Positions 1 to 5,835 of a DNA stretch of 8,973 nucleotides are shown here, in pieces. The stretch is from the NCBI GenBank assembly GCA_021648225.1, contig JAKITE010000118.1, positions 1 to 8,973 of the forward strand, read 5' to 3'. Position 1 is the stretch's first letter; each line of letters starts with the position of its first letter. The position numbers were made by a program, and so were the translations under genes. Under the pieces are notes generated by a model. It was not told where the DNA came from. It ran no database searches and worked only from the letters and a program-made list of their open reading frames with translations. This DNA comes from Paracoccaceae bacterium (GTDB lineage Bacteria; Pseudomonadota; Alphaproteobacteria; Rhodobacterales; Rhodobacteraceae).

Positions 1-407
1 TGCCAAACCTTGACCGCATGATGCCGGGCCTTGATAAACTGGTCAAACAGCTGAAACGTGCCGGAGCCAATCAATATCGCCATTTTGCTTTTGATGAGCA
101 GGGCGGCATTAAAATGTGCATTCTGCTAGTCAAGGCGGATGCAGATATGATGCAGCTTTCGGTGCAGGCCTTGGCGACTGACCAGATGGCGCGGTCAATA
201 TTGTTGTGGTCCGAGGATGCGTTTTTGCTGAAATCCCCGATTGGTATTATCGAGAAAAACAATATGGCGATGGTGCGGCCTAATATTGCTGCGGTGATCC
301 GCGCCGGATACGATAAAACCATGCCGGTAGCGGCAGAGGACCCGACGCATGTTTTGCGGCTGGCGTCGCGGGTTATGCAGTTGTTGATTGACGGGGATGA
401 GGATTAA
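1..407 (+). CDS. Hypothetical protein, 5'-truncated by window edge
   Basis: The frame is open from the first complete codon (base 3, reading PNLDRMMPGLDK) to the TAA at 405-407. Met codons occur at 18 and 21, but nothing resembling a ribosome binding site precedes them, so the true start probably lies upstream of the window. About 134 residues are visible. They show no signal peptide and no membrane segment. The sequence is a mix of charged and hydrophobic stretches that looks like a soluble alpha/beta domain, with a hydrophobic segment near AMVRPNIAAVIRAGYDK and an acidic end (DGDED). I do not recognise the family and assign no function. The stop is followed 8 bases later by a perfect 9-bp-stem hairpin that could end or stabilise its transcript. 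Confidence is high that it is coding and low on anything further. Confidence 0.7.
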   Translation, partial: PNLDRMMPGLDKLVKQLKRAGANQYRHFAFDEQGGIKMCILLVKADADMMQLSVQALATDQMARSILLWSEDAFLLKSPIGIIEKNNMAMVRPNIAAVIRAGYDKTMPVAAEDPTHVLRLASRVMQLLIDGDED

Positions 408-415
408 GCGGTGGC

Positions 416-443
416 GGTGCGTGGGGACCACGCACCCTACGGG
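416..443 (+). repeat. REP-like hairpin with CTACGGG tail, copy 1
   Basis: GGTGCGTGG (416-424) and CCACGCACC (428-436) form a perfect 9-bp stem with a three-base GGA loop, followed directly by CTACGGG (437-443). A second hairpin ending in the same CTACGGG lies at 1967-1992, on the other side of the neighbouring gene and in the same orientation. Hairpins of this type are familiar as short dispersed extragenic elements in proteobacterial genomes, and I infer that this is one. It begins 8 bases after the stop of the upstream gene and ends just before the Shine-Dalgarno of the next gene. It could therefore act as an mRNA 3'-end structure and also limit entry to the TTG start at 457. It has no T-tract, so it is not a classical terminator. 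Confidence 0.6.
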
Positions 444-456
444 ATGAGGAGATAAT

Positions 457-1965
457 TTGAAAACCAAACGCACACTTGCAAGTTTTGAGGAGCTTTGGCC
501 CGCCGAGATTAAAATCAAGGCTGGTATTGATAGCGGTAATACTACCGTCATCGGCAAAGACGTACCCGCTGTGGATGCAGGCAAAGAACGGCAGGTGCGG
601 GCGTCTTTCATCAGGTATCTGGCCTTGGGTGGCTGTGACGATTGCAAAACCCATGAAAAAGGCCTGCGCGTGCAAGGCGCGTTGGTCTTTGGTGATGGCA
701 AAGGCGATGAAACCAACGGGCTTGATCTGGAAGGCTGTATTCTGAATCATGATTTGGGTTTATTGGATTGTCTGTTTCCCGACATGGTTTTGTTGCGCGG
801 CTGCCAAGGCAAAACTTTTAGCTTTGACGGGTCAGAGTTTTTGCAGGGCTTGGAGGCTGACAGGCTGGAGGCCAAGGGCGGCGTGTTTTTGCGTGGGGTC
901 AAAGCCAAAGGTGAGGTCCGGCTGCTTGGCGCAAAGCTGAGCGGGGGTCTTGAATGTGATGGCGCGGAATTTTCCAACCCGTTGGGAGATGCGTTTAACG
1001 CTGAGAGGTTGGAGGCCAAAGGCAGCGTGTTTTTGCGCGGGATTAAAGCCAAAGGTGAGGTCCGGCTGCTTGGCGCAAAACTTGGAATGGATCTTAATTG
1101 TAATGGCGCGAAATTTTCTAACCCGTCGGAATATGCGCTTATCGCTGACAGGTTGGAGGCCAAAGGCTCATTTTTTCTGTGCTCTGGGGCAAATTTTGAA
1201 GGAAGAATATCGCTGCATAATGTTCAGGTTGGGGCATTAAATGATGATATGGTGTGTTGGCCAAGCCAACCAGAAAGCATCGGCATTGACCGGTTTCGTT
1301 ATGGCACAATCATCGGCCCAGACGCCCCGACCGACGCGGCGGCGCGTTTGAAATGGTTAGGTAAAACCCACCATATGAACGGGTTCAGCCCCCAACCTTA
1401 TGAACAACTGGCGCAGGTTTTGCGTGACATGGGGCATCGCAGTGACGCGCGCGATGTGTTGATAGAAAAGGAGCGGTTGCAGCGGAAATATCGGCGGGAT
1501 CGCACAGCCTCGGTGGTCTATACCTACATTTTATGGCTGCGCGATCAGCTTGTTAATCTAACGGTTCGCTATGGTCACCGCCCGCTTTTGGCATTTGCGT
1601 GGCTGGCTATGTTCTGGGCTTTGGGCGCGATTGTTTTTGACACCGCCGCACAAAAAGGTGCGTTCAAGCCCAATTCTTCGCGCGTTTGGCAGGCAGATGC
1701 ATGGACAGAATGCGCTGGGCCGGATCAAATGAAGTGTTATCTGGCCAGCGAAAAAGGCAAAAGCTATCCTAAATTCAGCGCCATGATTTATTCGGCGGAT
1801 ACCCTGTTGCCGATTGTTGATCTGGAGCTGCAAAACGTCTGGATACCCGATGAGGCAAAGGCCCCGTGGGTGCGGCGATACCTTTGGCTGCAGATCCTTG
1901 CAGGCTGGGCGCTCAGCCTGTTGGCGGTTGCAGGGTTTTCAGGGCTTATCAAGAAATCGGATTGA
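457..1965 (+). CDS. Pentapeptide-repeat-like membrane protein, two C-terminal TM helices
   Basis: This encodes a 502-residue protein. The TTG start at 457 is chosen because GAGGAG (445-450) lies six bases upstream and no nearer ATG has such a site. Residues about 48-130 contain the family segment LGGCDDCKTHEKGLRVQGA followed by LDLEGC-type repeats. Residues 134-181 and 182-229 are two near-identical 48-residue tandem repeats (RLEAKG, VFLRG, KAKGEVRLLGAKL, CxGAxFSNP), and a third partial copy starts at 230. Residues about 377-395 and 477-498 are hydrophobic helices. Between them lies an extracytoplasmic loop of about 80 residues with a Cys pair (TECAGPDQMKC) and the conserved-looking stretch FSAMIYSADTLLPIVDLELQ. 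I know this C-terminal pattern from unnamed proteobacterial and actinobacterial pentapeptide-repeat membrane proteins of unknown role. With no signal peptide, the repeat domain is inferred to be cytoplasmic. The gene is convergent with tetR and flanked by two hairpin repeats. The molecular function is unknown. Confidence 0.85.
   Translation: MKTKRTLASFEELWPAEIKIKAGIDSGNTTVIGKDVPAVDAGKERQVRASFIRYLALGGCDDCKTHEKGLRVQGALVFGDGKGDETNGLDLEGCILNHDLGLLDCLFPDMVLLRGCQGKTFSFDGSEFLQGLEADRLEAKGGVFLRGVKAKGEVRLLGAKLSGGLECDGAEFSNPLGDAFNAERLEAKGSVFLRGIKAKGEVRLLGAKLGMDLNCNGAKFSNPSEYALIADRLEAKGSFFLCSGANFEGRISLHNVQVGALNDDMVCWPSQPESIGIDRFRYGTIIGPDAPTDAAARLKWLGKTHHMNGFSPQPYEQLAQVLRDMGHRSDARDVLIEKERLQRKYRRDRTASVVYTYILWLRDQLVNLTVRYGHRPLLAFAWLAMFWALGAIVFDTAAQKGAFKPNSSRVWQADAWTECAGPDQMKCYLASEKGKSYPKFSAMIYSADTLLPIVDLELQNVWIPDEAKAPWVRRYLWLQILAGWALSLLAVAGFSGLIKKSD
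856..1242 (+). repeat. 144-bp in-frame tandem repeat inside the membrane protein gene
   Basis: Repeat units begin with GCTGA at 856, 1000 and 1144, an exact spacing of 144 bases (48 codons). Units 1 and 2 are full length. They share an uninterrupted identical block of 35 bases (901-935 and 1045-1079) and differ mainly at third positions and near their ends. Unit 3 keeps only its first third (AGGTTGGAGGCCAAAGGC) and then diverges into an SGANFEGRISL-type pentapeptide run. The near identity of units 1 and 2 at DNA level points to a recent duplication or ongoing recombination, not an ancient repeat fold. The frame is kept throughout. Confidence 0.85.
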
Positions 1966-1966
1966 C

Positions 1967-1992
1967 GGTGGGGTGAAACCCCTCCCTACGGG
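1967..1992 (+). repeat. REP-like hairpin with CTACGGG tail, copy 2, between convergent genes
   Basis: GGTGGGGT (1967-1974), loop GAA, ACCCCTCC (1978-1985) form a stem of seven pairs with one T.T mismatch, followed by CTACGGG (1986-1992), the same tail as the element at 416-443. It fills most of the 42-base gap between the stop of the pentapeptide-like gene (1965) and the stop of the convergent tetR gene (2008). It may serve as a bidirectional transcript end for both, although no T-tract is present on either strand. Confidence 0.55.
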
Positions 1993-2007
1993 CACGGTCG
2001 CGCATCG

Positions 2008-2574
2008 TCAGATGGCCTTGTTATTGGCCGCCAAAAGCAACGCATCCAGCAGATAGCCTAAGTCCTGTTTCAGCTTTGATGGTGTATTCTCCGCCATGTT
2101 TTCAAGGCCGCTGAGAGCTGCATACAGTATTCGGGCAGATTGTTTCGGGTTGATCTGACCGGTTTCATTAAACTGTTGCTCGAGAAATTCTAATCGAAGC
2201 TGATCGACCTTGTGGACCGACCTTCCAACTTCGGGATCAAACTTTGCCCAGTTCCGGATGGCTGATTCAGCCTGCTGTCCGCCATATTTTGAGAATTCAG
2301 TATCTGCAATCTCGGCGATCAATTGCTTTAGGCGGTCGGTTGGATCGCTATGTTCCGATGTAACATGGGCTATCAGGCGATTGGTGCCCATGCTCACCCA
2401 ATGATCAATCATCGCCGATTTATACATACCAAGGCTTTTGAAATGCCAATAAAACGAGCCTTTACTAACCCCGAGATCAACCGCGATTTTTTCAATATTT
2501 AACGCTTGCGGGCCAGCCAAAGTCAGGGCGCGAAACCCTGCGGATATCCAGTCAGTTTTGCTAAGTCGTGCCAT
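2008..2574 (-). CDS. TetR/AcrR-family transcriptional regulator
   Basis: This encodes a 188-residue DNA-binding repressor, counted from the Met that begins MARLSKTDW. Residues about 6-45 form the TetR N-terminal domain, with the helix-turn-helix NIEKIAVDLGVSKGSFYWHF (26-45), a clear family signature. The rest (about 60-188) is the helical ligand-binding and dimerisation domain, which is poorly conserved in this family, so the ligand cannot be predicted. The frame is open further upstream to 2697, but that extension runs across the divergent promoter and into the neighbouring gene and lacks family sequence, so I reject it. No Shine-Dalgarno precedes the chosen ATG; a leaderless transcript is possible. 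It is divergent from the small membrane protein gene at 2652. The two inverted repeats between them are the expected targets, so it probably represses both itself and that gene. Confidence 0.85.
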   Translation of the reverse strand: MARLSKTDWISAGFRALTLAGPQALNIEKIAVDLGVSKGSFYWHFKSLGMYKSAMIDHWVSMGTNRLIAHVTSEHSDPTDRLKQLIAEIADTEFSKYGGQQAESAIRNWAKFDPEVGRSVHKVDQLRLEFLEQQFNETGQINPKQSARILYAALSGLENMAENTPSKLKQDLGYLLDALLLAANNKAI

Positions 2575-2575
2575 A

Positions 2576-2593
2576 CCATACGCTAGCGTATTG
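2576..2593. promoter_or_regulatory. Putative TetR operator O1 (14-bp perfect palindrome)
   Basis: ATACGCTAGCGTAT (2578-2591) is a perfect palindrome within CCATACG-CTAG-CGTATTG. It lies 3 bases upstream of the tetR start codon and overlaps the first base of the TTGACA -35 box of the divergent gene. TetR-family dimers typically bind palindromes of this size. An 18-base site with the same layout lies 43 bases away at 2619-2636. Binding here would block both directions. Confidence 0.6.
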
Positions 2594-2619
2594 ACATGCG
2601 GGTTACAACAGAGAATAAC
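2591..2619 (+). promoter_or_regulatory. Sigma70-type promoter of the small membrane protein gene
   Basis: A consensus TTGACA (2591-2596) is followed after 17 bases by AATAAC (2614-2619), which matches the TATAAT consensus at four of six positions. Transcription would begin near 2626, inside the second inverted repeat, giving a leader of about 25 bases with GGAGAAAGGA before the ATG at 2652. The promoter lies between and touches both operator-like repeats, the usual geometry for TetR-type repression. Confidence 0.55.
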
Positions 2620-2636
2620 CATACGCATAAGTATGG
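2619..2636. promoter_or_regulatory. Putative TetR operator O2 (CCATAC...GTATGG)
   Basis: CCATAC (2619-2624), spacer GCATAA, GTATGG (2631-2636) form a 6+6 inverted repeat. Aligned with the 18-base site at 2576-2593 it matches at 13 positions, sharing CCATACGC on the left and GTAT on the right. It starts at the last base of the -10 box and covers the predicted transcription start of the plus-strand gene. Confidence 0.55.
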
Positions 2637-2651
2637 AGAAAGGAATCAGAG

Positions 2652-3038
2652 ATGAATTATTGGTTATTGGCTGCAAGTGCGGTGTCAGGTTTGACATTTA
2701 TTGCGCATATTTTTGGCGGAGGCCCTGAAATATTAGTGCCATTGCTGGCAGGGGATATGCCAACCTATCTAAAAACCATCTGGACCGTTGTCTGGCACGC
2801 GGTAAGCGTTACGGTATTTGTCGGCACGGTTTTTCTGGCATTCGAGGCCATCAAACCCGGCAAATATCCCGGCCTGATCTGGAGCATTTGCGCGCAATAT
2901 TCAGCCTTCACTGGCATGTTTCTCTATTACGGCATTGCCCGGCTTGGCTCGCTTTGGCCAATGCCGCAATGGATTGCATTTTCGTTGATTGTTATCTTGG
3001 CAATCATTGGCATGCGTCGCGCTGCGAAAAGTCGCTGA
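2652..3038 (+). CDS. Small four-TM inner membrane protein, unknown function
   Basis: This encodes a 128-residue, strongly hydrophobic protein. The ATG at 2652 has a good ribosome binding site (GGAGAAAGGA at 2635-2644). Four membrane helices are evident at about 2-22, 42-64, 73-95 and 105-122, with a basic C-terminal tail (MRRAAKSR) expected in the cytoplasm. Notable features are a His plus glycine cluster after helix 1 (AHIFGGGPE) and WH in helix 2 (VVWHAVSV), which could be functional. I do not recognise a named family. It is too short for a known major-facilitator or RND pump, and four helices of this size resemble SMR-size proteins, but SMR signature residues are absent. The divergent TetR gene and the operator-like repeats over its promoter suggest inducible expression, possibly in response to a small lipophilic compound. 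That role is inferred from context only. Confidence 0.8.
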   Translation: MNYWLLAASAVSGLTFIAHIFGGGPEILVPLLAGDMPTYLKTIWTVVWHAVSVTVFVGTVFLAFEAIKPGKYPGLIWSICAQYSAFTGMFLYYGIARLGSLWPMPQWIAFSLIVILAIIGMRRAAKSR

Positions 3039-3260
3039 AATAACAGCACCGGTGCCTGGAAATGTAATTTTTGCGGTATCATGGACAAACGCGTATGCAA
3101 AAGCTTTAAAAATCCCGCGCTAGAAATGTTTTGACGGTTAGGTGAAACTTCCAACTCGCGTTATGCTGGTGGTCTCAACGATTCTGTCTGTTTCAAAGTC
3201 ATAGCGAATAACGATTGTGACCCAATGATGAATCGTAAACCCAAATATGGAGGAAACATT
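3039..3260. other. Intergenic region ahead of cpdB
   Basis: These 222 bases hold no convincing gene. A 10-bp palindrome GCACCGGTGC (3046-3055) lies 7 bases after the preceding stop; it has no loop or T-tract, so it is a weak terminator candidate. At 3131-3148 the sequence TTGACGGTTAGGTGAAAC matches 16 of 18 bases at 1962-1979, where copy 2 of the hairpin repeat begins. The cpdB promoter must lie here if that gene is transcribed alone, but I could not find a -35/-10 pair with good spacing. Confidence 0.4.
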
Positions 3261-5222
3261 ATGAACAAATCTATATCCCGCCGGCATTTTTTAGCCACTA
3301 CCGCTGCGACTGGCGCTTTTGTTACGCTGCATCCATTTAGCGCCATGGCGCAGACCAATCAGGCCCATTTACGCATTTTATCGACTACAGATTTGCATGT
3401 GCATGTGCACCCCTATGATTATTACGCAGATAAACCGATTGATACAGTGGGCCTGTCGCGCACTGCGTCAATTATTGAAGAAGTCCGGGCTGAATCTACT
3501 AACTCCATTCTGGTCGATAATGGTGACTTTTTGCAAGGCAACCCGATGGGTGACTATATCGCTTATGAGCGCGGTATGAATGAGGGGGACATGCACCCCG
3601 TCATGCAGGCAATGAATGTTCTGGGGTATGATTGCGGCACCTTGGGCAACCATGAATTCAACTATGGCGTTGATTTCATGGACAAAGTTGTCAAGGGTGC
3701 GGAATTCCCGATGATTTGTGCAAATTTTGTCAAATCGCTGGGCAGCAATGCAGGTAAAGATGATACATTCCTTAAGCCTTATACCATTCTTGAACGGGAT
3801 ATCACGGATGGCTCTGGCAAAACCCATAGCATAAAAATCGGTTTGATCGGCTTCCTGCCACCGCAAATCATGAACTGGGACAAGCGGCATCTGGAAGGTA
3901 AATTCAACGCGCGCGATATTTTGCAGGCCGCCAAGGGGTGGGTTCCTGAAATGAAAGAAGCGGGGGCTGACATAGTCATTGCGCTATCGCATTCAGGCAT
4001 TTCCAGCGAACCCAGCTTTGAAGGGCAAGGCAATGCGGCGCTTTATCTGGCGGGGGTTGACGGCATTGATGCGCTGGTCACCGGCCACTCACATCTGGTG
4101 TTCCCGTCTGAGGCTTACGCCGATACTGACGGCATAGATCTGGCGGCAGGCACCATTCAGGGTAAACCTGCAACTATGGCTGGCTTCTGGGGGTCGCATA
4201 TGGGGCTGATTGACCTGATGCTGGAACGCAGCGGTGATGAATGGCGGGTTGTGACAACAGAATCCTCCGCGCGGCCAATATATGAACGGGTGGACCGCAC
4301 CAATATTCCACTGGTCGAGGACGTTCAGATGGTGCTGGATGCAACCCGGGATGTGCATGAGGAAACGCTTGAATATATCCGCCGTCCTGTGGGAATGACC
4401 GATACAGCGTTGCATTCCTATTTTGCGCTGGTAGCTGATGATCCGTCGGTGCAAATTGTCAGTCAGGCGCAAACTTGGTATATTGAACAAATGATGCAGG
4501 GGTCGGAATGGGAAGGCATCCCGATTTTATCAGCGGCTGCACCGTTCAAAGCCGGGGGGCGCGGCGGGCCGGAATATTACACAGATGTTGCGCCGGGTCC
4601 GGTGGCCATTAAAAATGTATCTGACCTTTATCTGTATCCAAACACGGTGCGGGCGGTGCTGATTAATGGTGCGCAAGTCAAAGGCTGGCTGGAACGCTCT
4701 GCCTCAATATTCAACCAAATTACTGCGGGAGAGCAGGATCAGGTGCTGTTAAACCCTGAAATGCCAAGCTATAATTTTGATATTATGGATGGGGTGACCT
4801 ATCAAATTGACCTGACCCACCCCCCCAAGTTCAACCGTGGTGGCGAGGTGATAAATGCGGGTTCAAACCGGATTGTGAACTTGCAATATAATGGTGCACC
4901 AATCGACCCTGACGCGATGTTTGTGGTTGCAACCAACAATTACCGCGCCAGCGGCGGCGGCAATTTCCCGGGCACTGGCGATACGATCATCTTTGAAGGG
5001 CCGGACACCAATCGGGATGTGATCGTTCGATATATTGTGGAAAAAGGCACAATCAACCCGCAGGCGGATGCTAACTGGGGTTTTGCGCCGGTGCCAGATA
5101 CCAGCGTAATCTTTGAAACAGGACCGGCCGGAATTGGCTATGCCGACAGTGTTGAAGGTGTAAATATCGAAGCTGCCGGCGAGGGTGCTGACGGCTTTGC
5201 CCTGTATCGCATTCAGCTTTAA
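3261..5222 (+). CDS. cpdB: Tat-exported 2',3'-cyclic-nucleotide 2'-phosphodiesterase/3'-nucleotidase (CpdB type)
   Basis: This encodes a 653-residue periplasmic enzyme expected to hydrolyse 2',3'-cyclic nucleotides to 3'-nucleotides and then to nucleosides and phosphate, in nucleotide salvage. The ATG at 3261 has GGAGGA six bases upstream and begins a Tat signal: SRRHFL (5-10), a hydrophobic stretch, then AMA|Q (28-31). Upstream in-frame ATGs at 3225 and 3228 lack such a site. The metallophosphoesterase domain (about 35-300) has the full metal set: DLH (44-46), GD (88-89), GNHE (129-132), SH (243-244) and GHSH (275-278). The C-terminal 5'-nucleotidase domain carries LSAAAPFK (about 423-430) and NNYRASGGGNF (about 559-569), the nucleoside-binding region. 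Collinear similarity to E. coli CpdB, as I remember it, extends over the whole length, which is also close to its 647 residues. E. coli CpdB uses Sec export, whereas Tat is used here. It stands alone with a hairpin after it. Confidence 0.93.
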   Translation: MNKSISRRHFLATTAATGAFVTLHPFSAMAQTNQAHLRILSTTDLHVHVHPYDYYADKPIDTVGLSRTASIIEEVRAESTNSILVDNGDFLQGNPMGDYIAYERGMNEGDMHPVMQAMNVLGYDCGTLGNHEFNYGVDFMDKVVKGAEFPMICANFVKSLGSNAGKDDTFLKPYTILERDITDGSGKTHSIKIGLIGFLPPQIMNWDKRHLEGKFNARDILQAAKGWVPEMKEAGADIVIALSHSGISSEPSFEGQGNAALYLAGVDGIDALVTGHSHLVFPSEAYADTDGIDLAAGTIQGKPATMAGFWGSHMGLIDLMLERSGDEWRVVTTESSARPIYERVDRTNIPLVEDVQMVLDATRDVHEETLEYIRRPVGMTDTALHSYFALVADDPSVQIVSQAQTWYIEQMMQGSEWEGIPILSAAAPFKAGGRGGPEYYTDVAPGPVAIKNVSDLYLYPNTVRAVLINGAQVKGWLERSASIFNQITAGEQDQVLLNPEMPSYNFDIMDGVTYQIDLTHPPKFNRGGEVINAGSNRIVNLQYNGAPIDPDAMFVVATNNYRASGGGNFPGTGDTIIFEGPDTNRDVIVRYIVEKGTINPQADANWGFAPVPDTSVIFETGPAGIGYADSVEGVNIEAAGEGADGFALYRIQL

Positions 5223-5229
5223 CTAATTG

Positions 5230-5254
5230 CACGGCCCCGGATAACGGGGCCGTG
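5230..5254 (+). terminator. Hairpin terminator after cpdB
   Basis: CACGGCCCCG (5230-5239), loop GATAA, CGGGGCCGTG (5245-5254) form a perfect 10-bp GC-rich stem starting 7 bases after the cpdB stop. No run of T follows, so termination may be imperfect or aided by another factor, but position and stability strongly suggest the end of the cpdB transcript. Confidence 0.75.
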
Positions 5255-5433
5255 ACCCGGCCTGGAACTCTCCAAAACCGTAAAACAGACTTTTTTCCTG
5301 AAGGAAAAATCGCCATTAATGTGTATCCGCCGCTAACAAAGCTCTTTTCCCACGGTTTTTGTTCCTTTTTGTGTGTGGTCATGTAAAAATAAATTGATAA
5401 CACCCGAAACATACACCAAATCAGGGCTAAGGC
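5255..5433 (+). promoter_or_regulatory. Leader/promoter region of the tol cluster
   Basis: This 179-base region before ybgC is markedly A+T-rich compared with its surroundings, especially 5343-5400, and must carry the cluster promoter if cpdB is terminated upstream. TTGTTC (5359-5364) with TAAAAA (5384-5389) is a possible pair, but the spacing of 19 is long and I do not assign it firmly. A small hairpin TTTTTCC-TGAA-GGAAAAA occupies 5292-5309. AAAACCGT (5274-5281) can also pair with ACGGTTTT (5352-5359), enclosing it. GGAAAA of the small hairpin could alternatively pair with TTTTCC at 5345-5350. Confidence 0.4.
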
Positions 5434-5835
5434 ATGGCGCAGATGATTCACATTCACCCCTTGCGGGTCTATTACGAAGACGTTGATCTGGCGGGCATTG
5501 TCTATTACGCCAATTACTTGCGCTACGCTGAACGGGGGCGCTCGGAAATGGTGCGGGGCCTTGGCATCAGCCAAAACGCCATGAAAGCCGCTGACAGGGT
5601 TTTTGTTGTCACCCGCGTGGTTGCAGATTACCGCACACCCGCACGCTATGATGATGAATTGACAGTCGAAACTGTGATTTCATCGCTAAAAGGCGCAACC
5701 ATGGTGATGGACCAACGTATCTTGCGTGGCGAAACCCTGCGCTTTGAGGCCAGCGTTACCGTGGCCTGTATGTCGCTGTCTGGCAAAGTGCGGCGCTTTC
5801 CAGCGGATATTCGCCAGAAACTCGATATTTTCTAG
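5434..5835 (+). CDS. ybgC: Tol-Pal system-associated acyl-CoA thioesterase
   Basis: This encodes a 133-residue single hotdog-domain thioesterase of the 4-hydroxybenzoyl-CoA thioesterase family. YbgC proteins hydrolyse acyl-CoA thioesters and associate with phospholipid synthesis in the cytoplasm; the link to Tol function is by conserved gene order. The signature YYEDVDLAGIVYYANYLRY spans residues 13-31. Asp18 matches the catalytic Asp18 of E. coli YbgC by direct alignment from memory. E. coli has YYEDTDAGGVVYH, so Thr17 is Val here and His25 is Tyr. The ATG at 5434 is preceded by AGGG and AAGG, the latter very close to the start. Length is almost identical to the family norm. It lies 94 bases upstream of tolQ. 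Confidence 0.93.
   Translation: MAQMIHIHPLRVYYEDVDLAGIVYYANYLRYAERGRSEMVRGLGISQNAMKAADRVFVVTRVVADYRTPARYDDELTVETVISSLKGATMVMDQRILRGETLRFEASVTVACMSLSGKVRRFPADIRQKLDIF

Noticed and set aside
195..716. 173-codon minus-strand open frame across the left gene and the pentapeptide-like gene.
   Set aside because: It spans the hairpin repeat and two plus-strand genes with good coding character; no ribosome binding site or recognisable domain was seen.
2575..2697. N-terminal extension of the TetR protein by 41 residues (open frame to 2697).
   Set aside because: It overlaps the divergent promoter, operator-like repeats and the start of the neighbouring gene, has no ribosome binding site, and does not resemble the family N-terminus, which begins normally at MARLSKTDW.
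3046..3055. GCACCGGTGC palindrome as a terminator for the small membrane protein gene.
   Set aside because: A 10-bp palindrome without a loop cannot form a stable RNA hairpin of useful length, and no T-tract follows.
3081..3134. 17-codon open frame (MDKRVCKSF...) in the cpdB upstream region.
   Set aside because: It has no ribosome binding site and is of a size expected by chance.
3184..3201. Possible PhoB-box-like direct repeat (CTGTCTG...AAGTCAT) upstream of cpdB.
   Set aside because: The two half sites are offset by 12 bases, not the 11 expected, and the second half is degraded; not strong enough to call phosphate control.
3225..3260. Upstream ATG start for cpdB giving 12 extra residues.
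   Set aside because: The internal ATG at 3261 has GGAGGA at ideal spacing and places the twin-arginine motif at residues 7-8, as expected for a Tat signal.
5071..5574. 167-codon minus-strand open frame covering the cpdB end, the terminator and the ybgC start.
   Set aside because: It crosses a strong plus-strand terminator and the conserved start of ybgC and has no recognisable domain, so it is a shadow frame.
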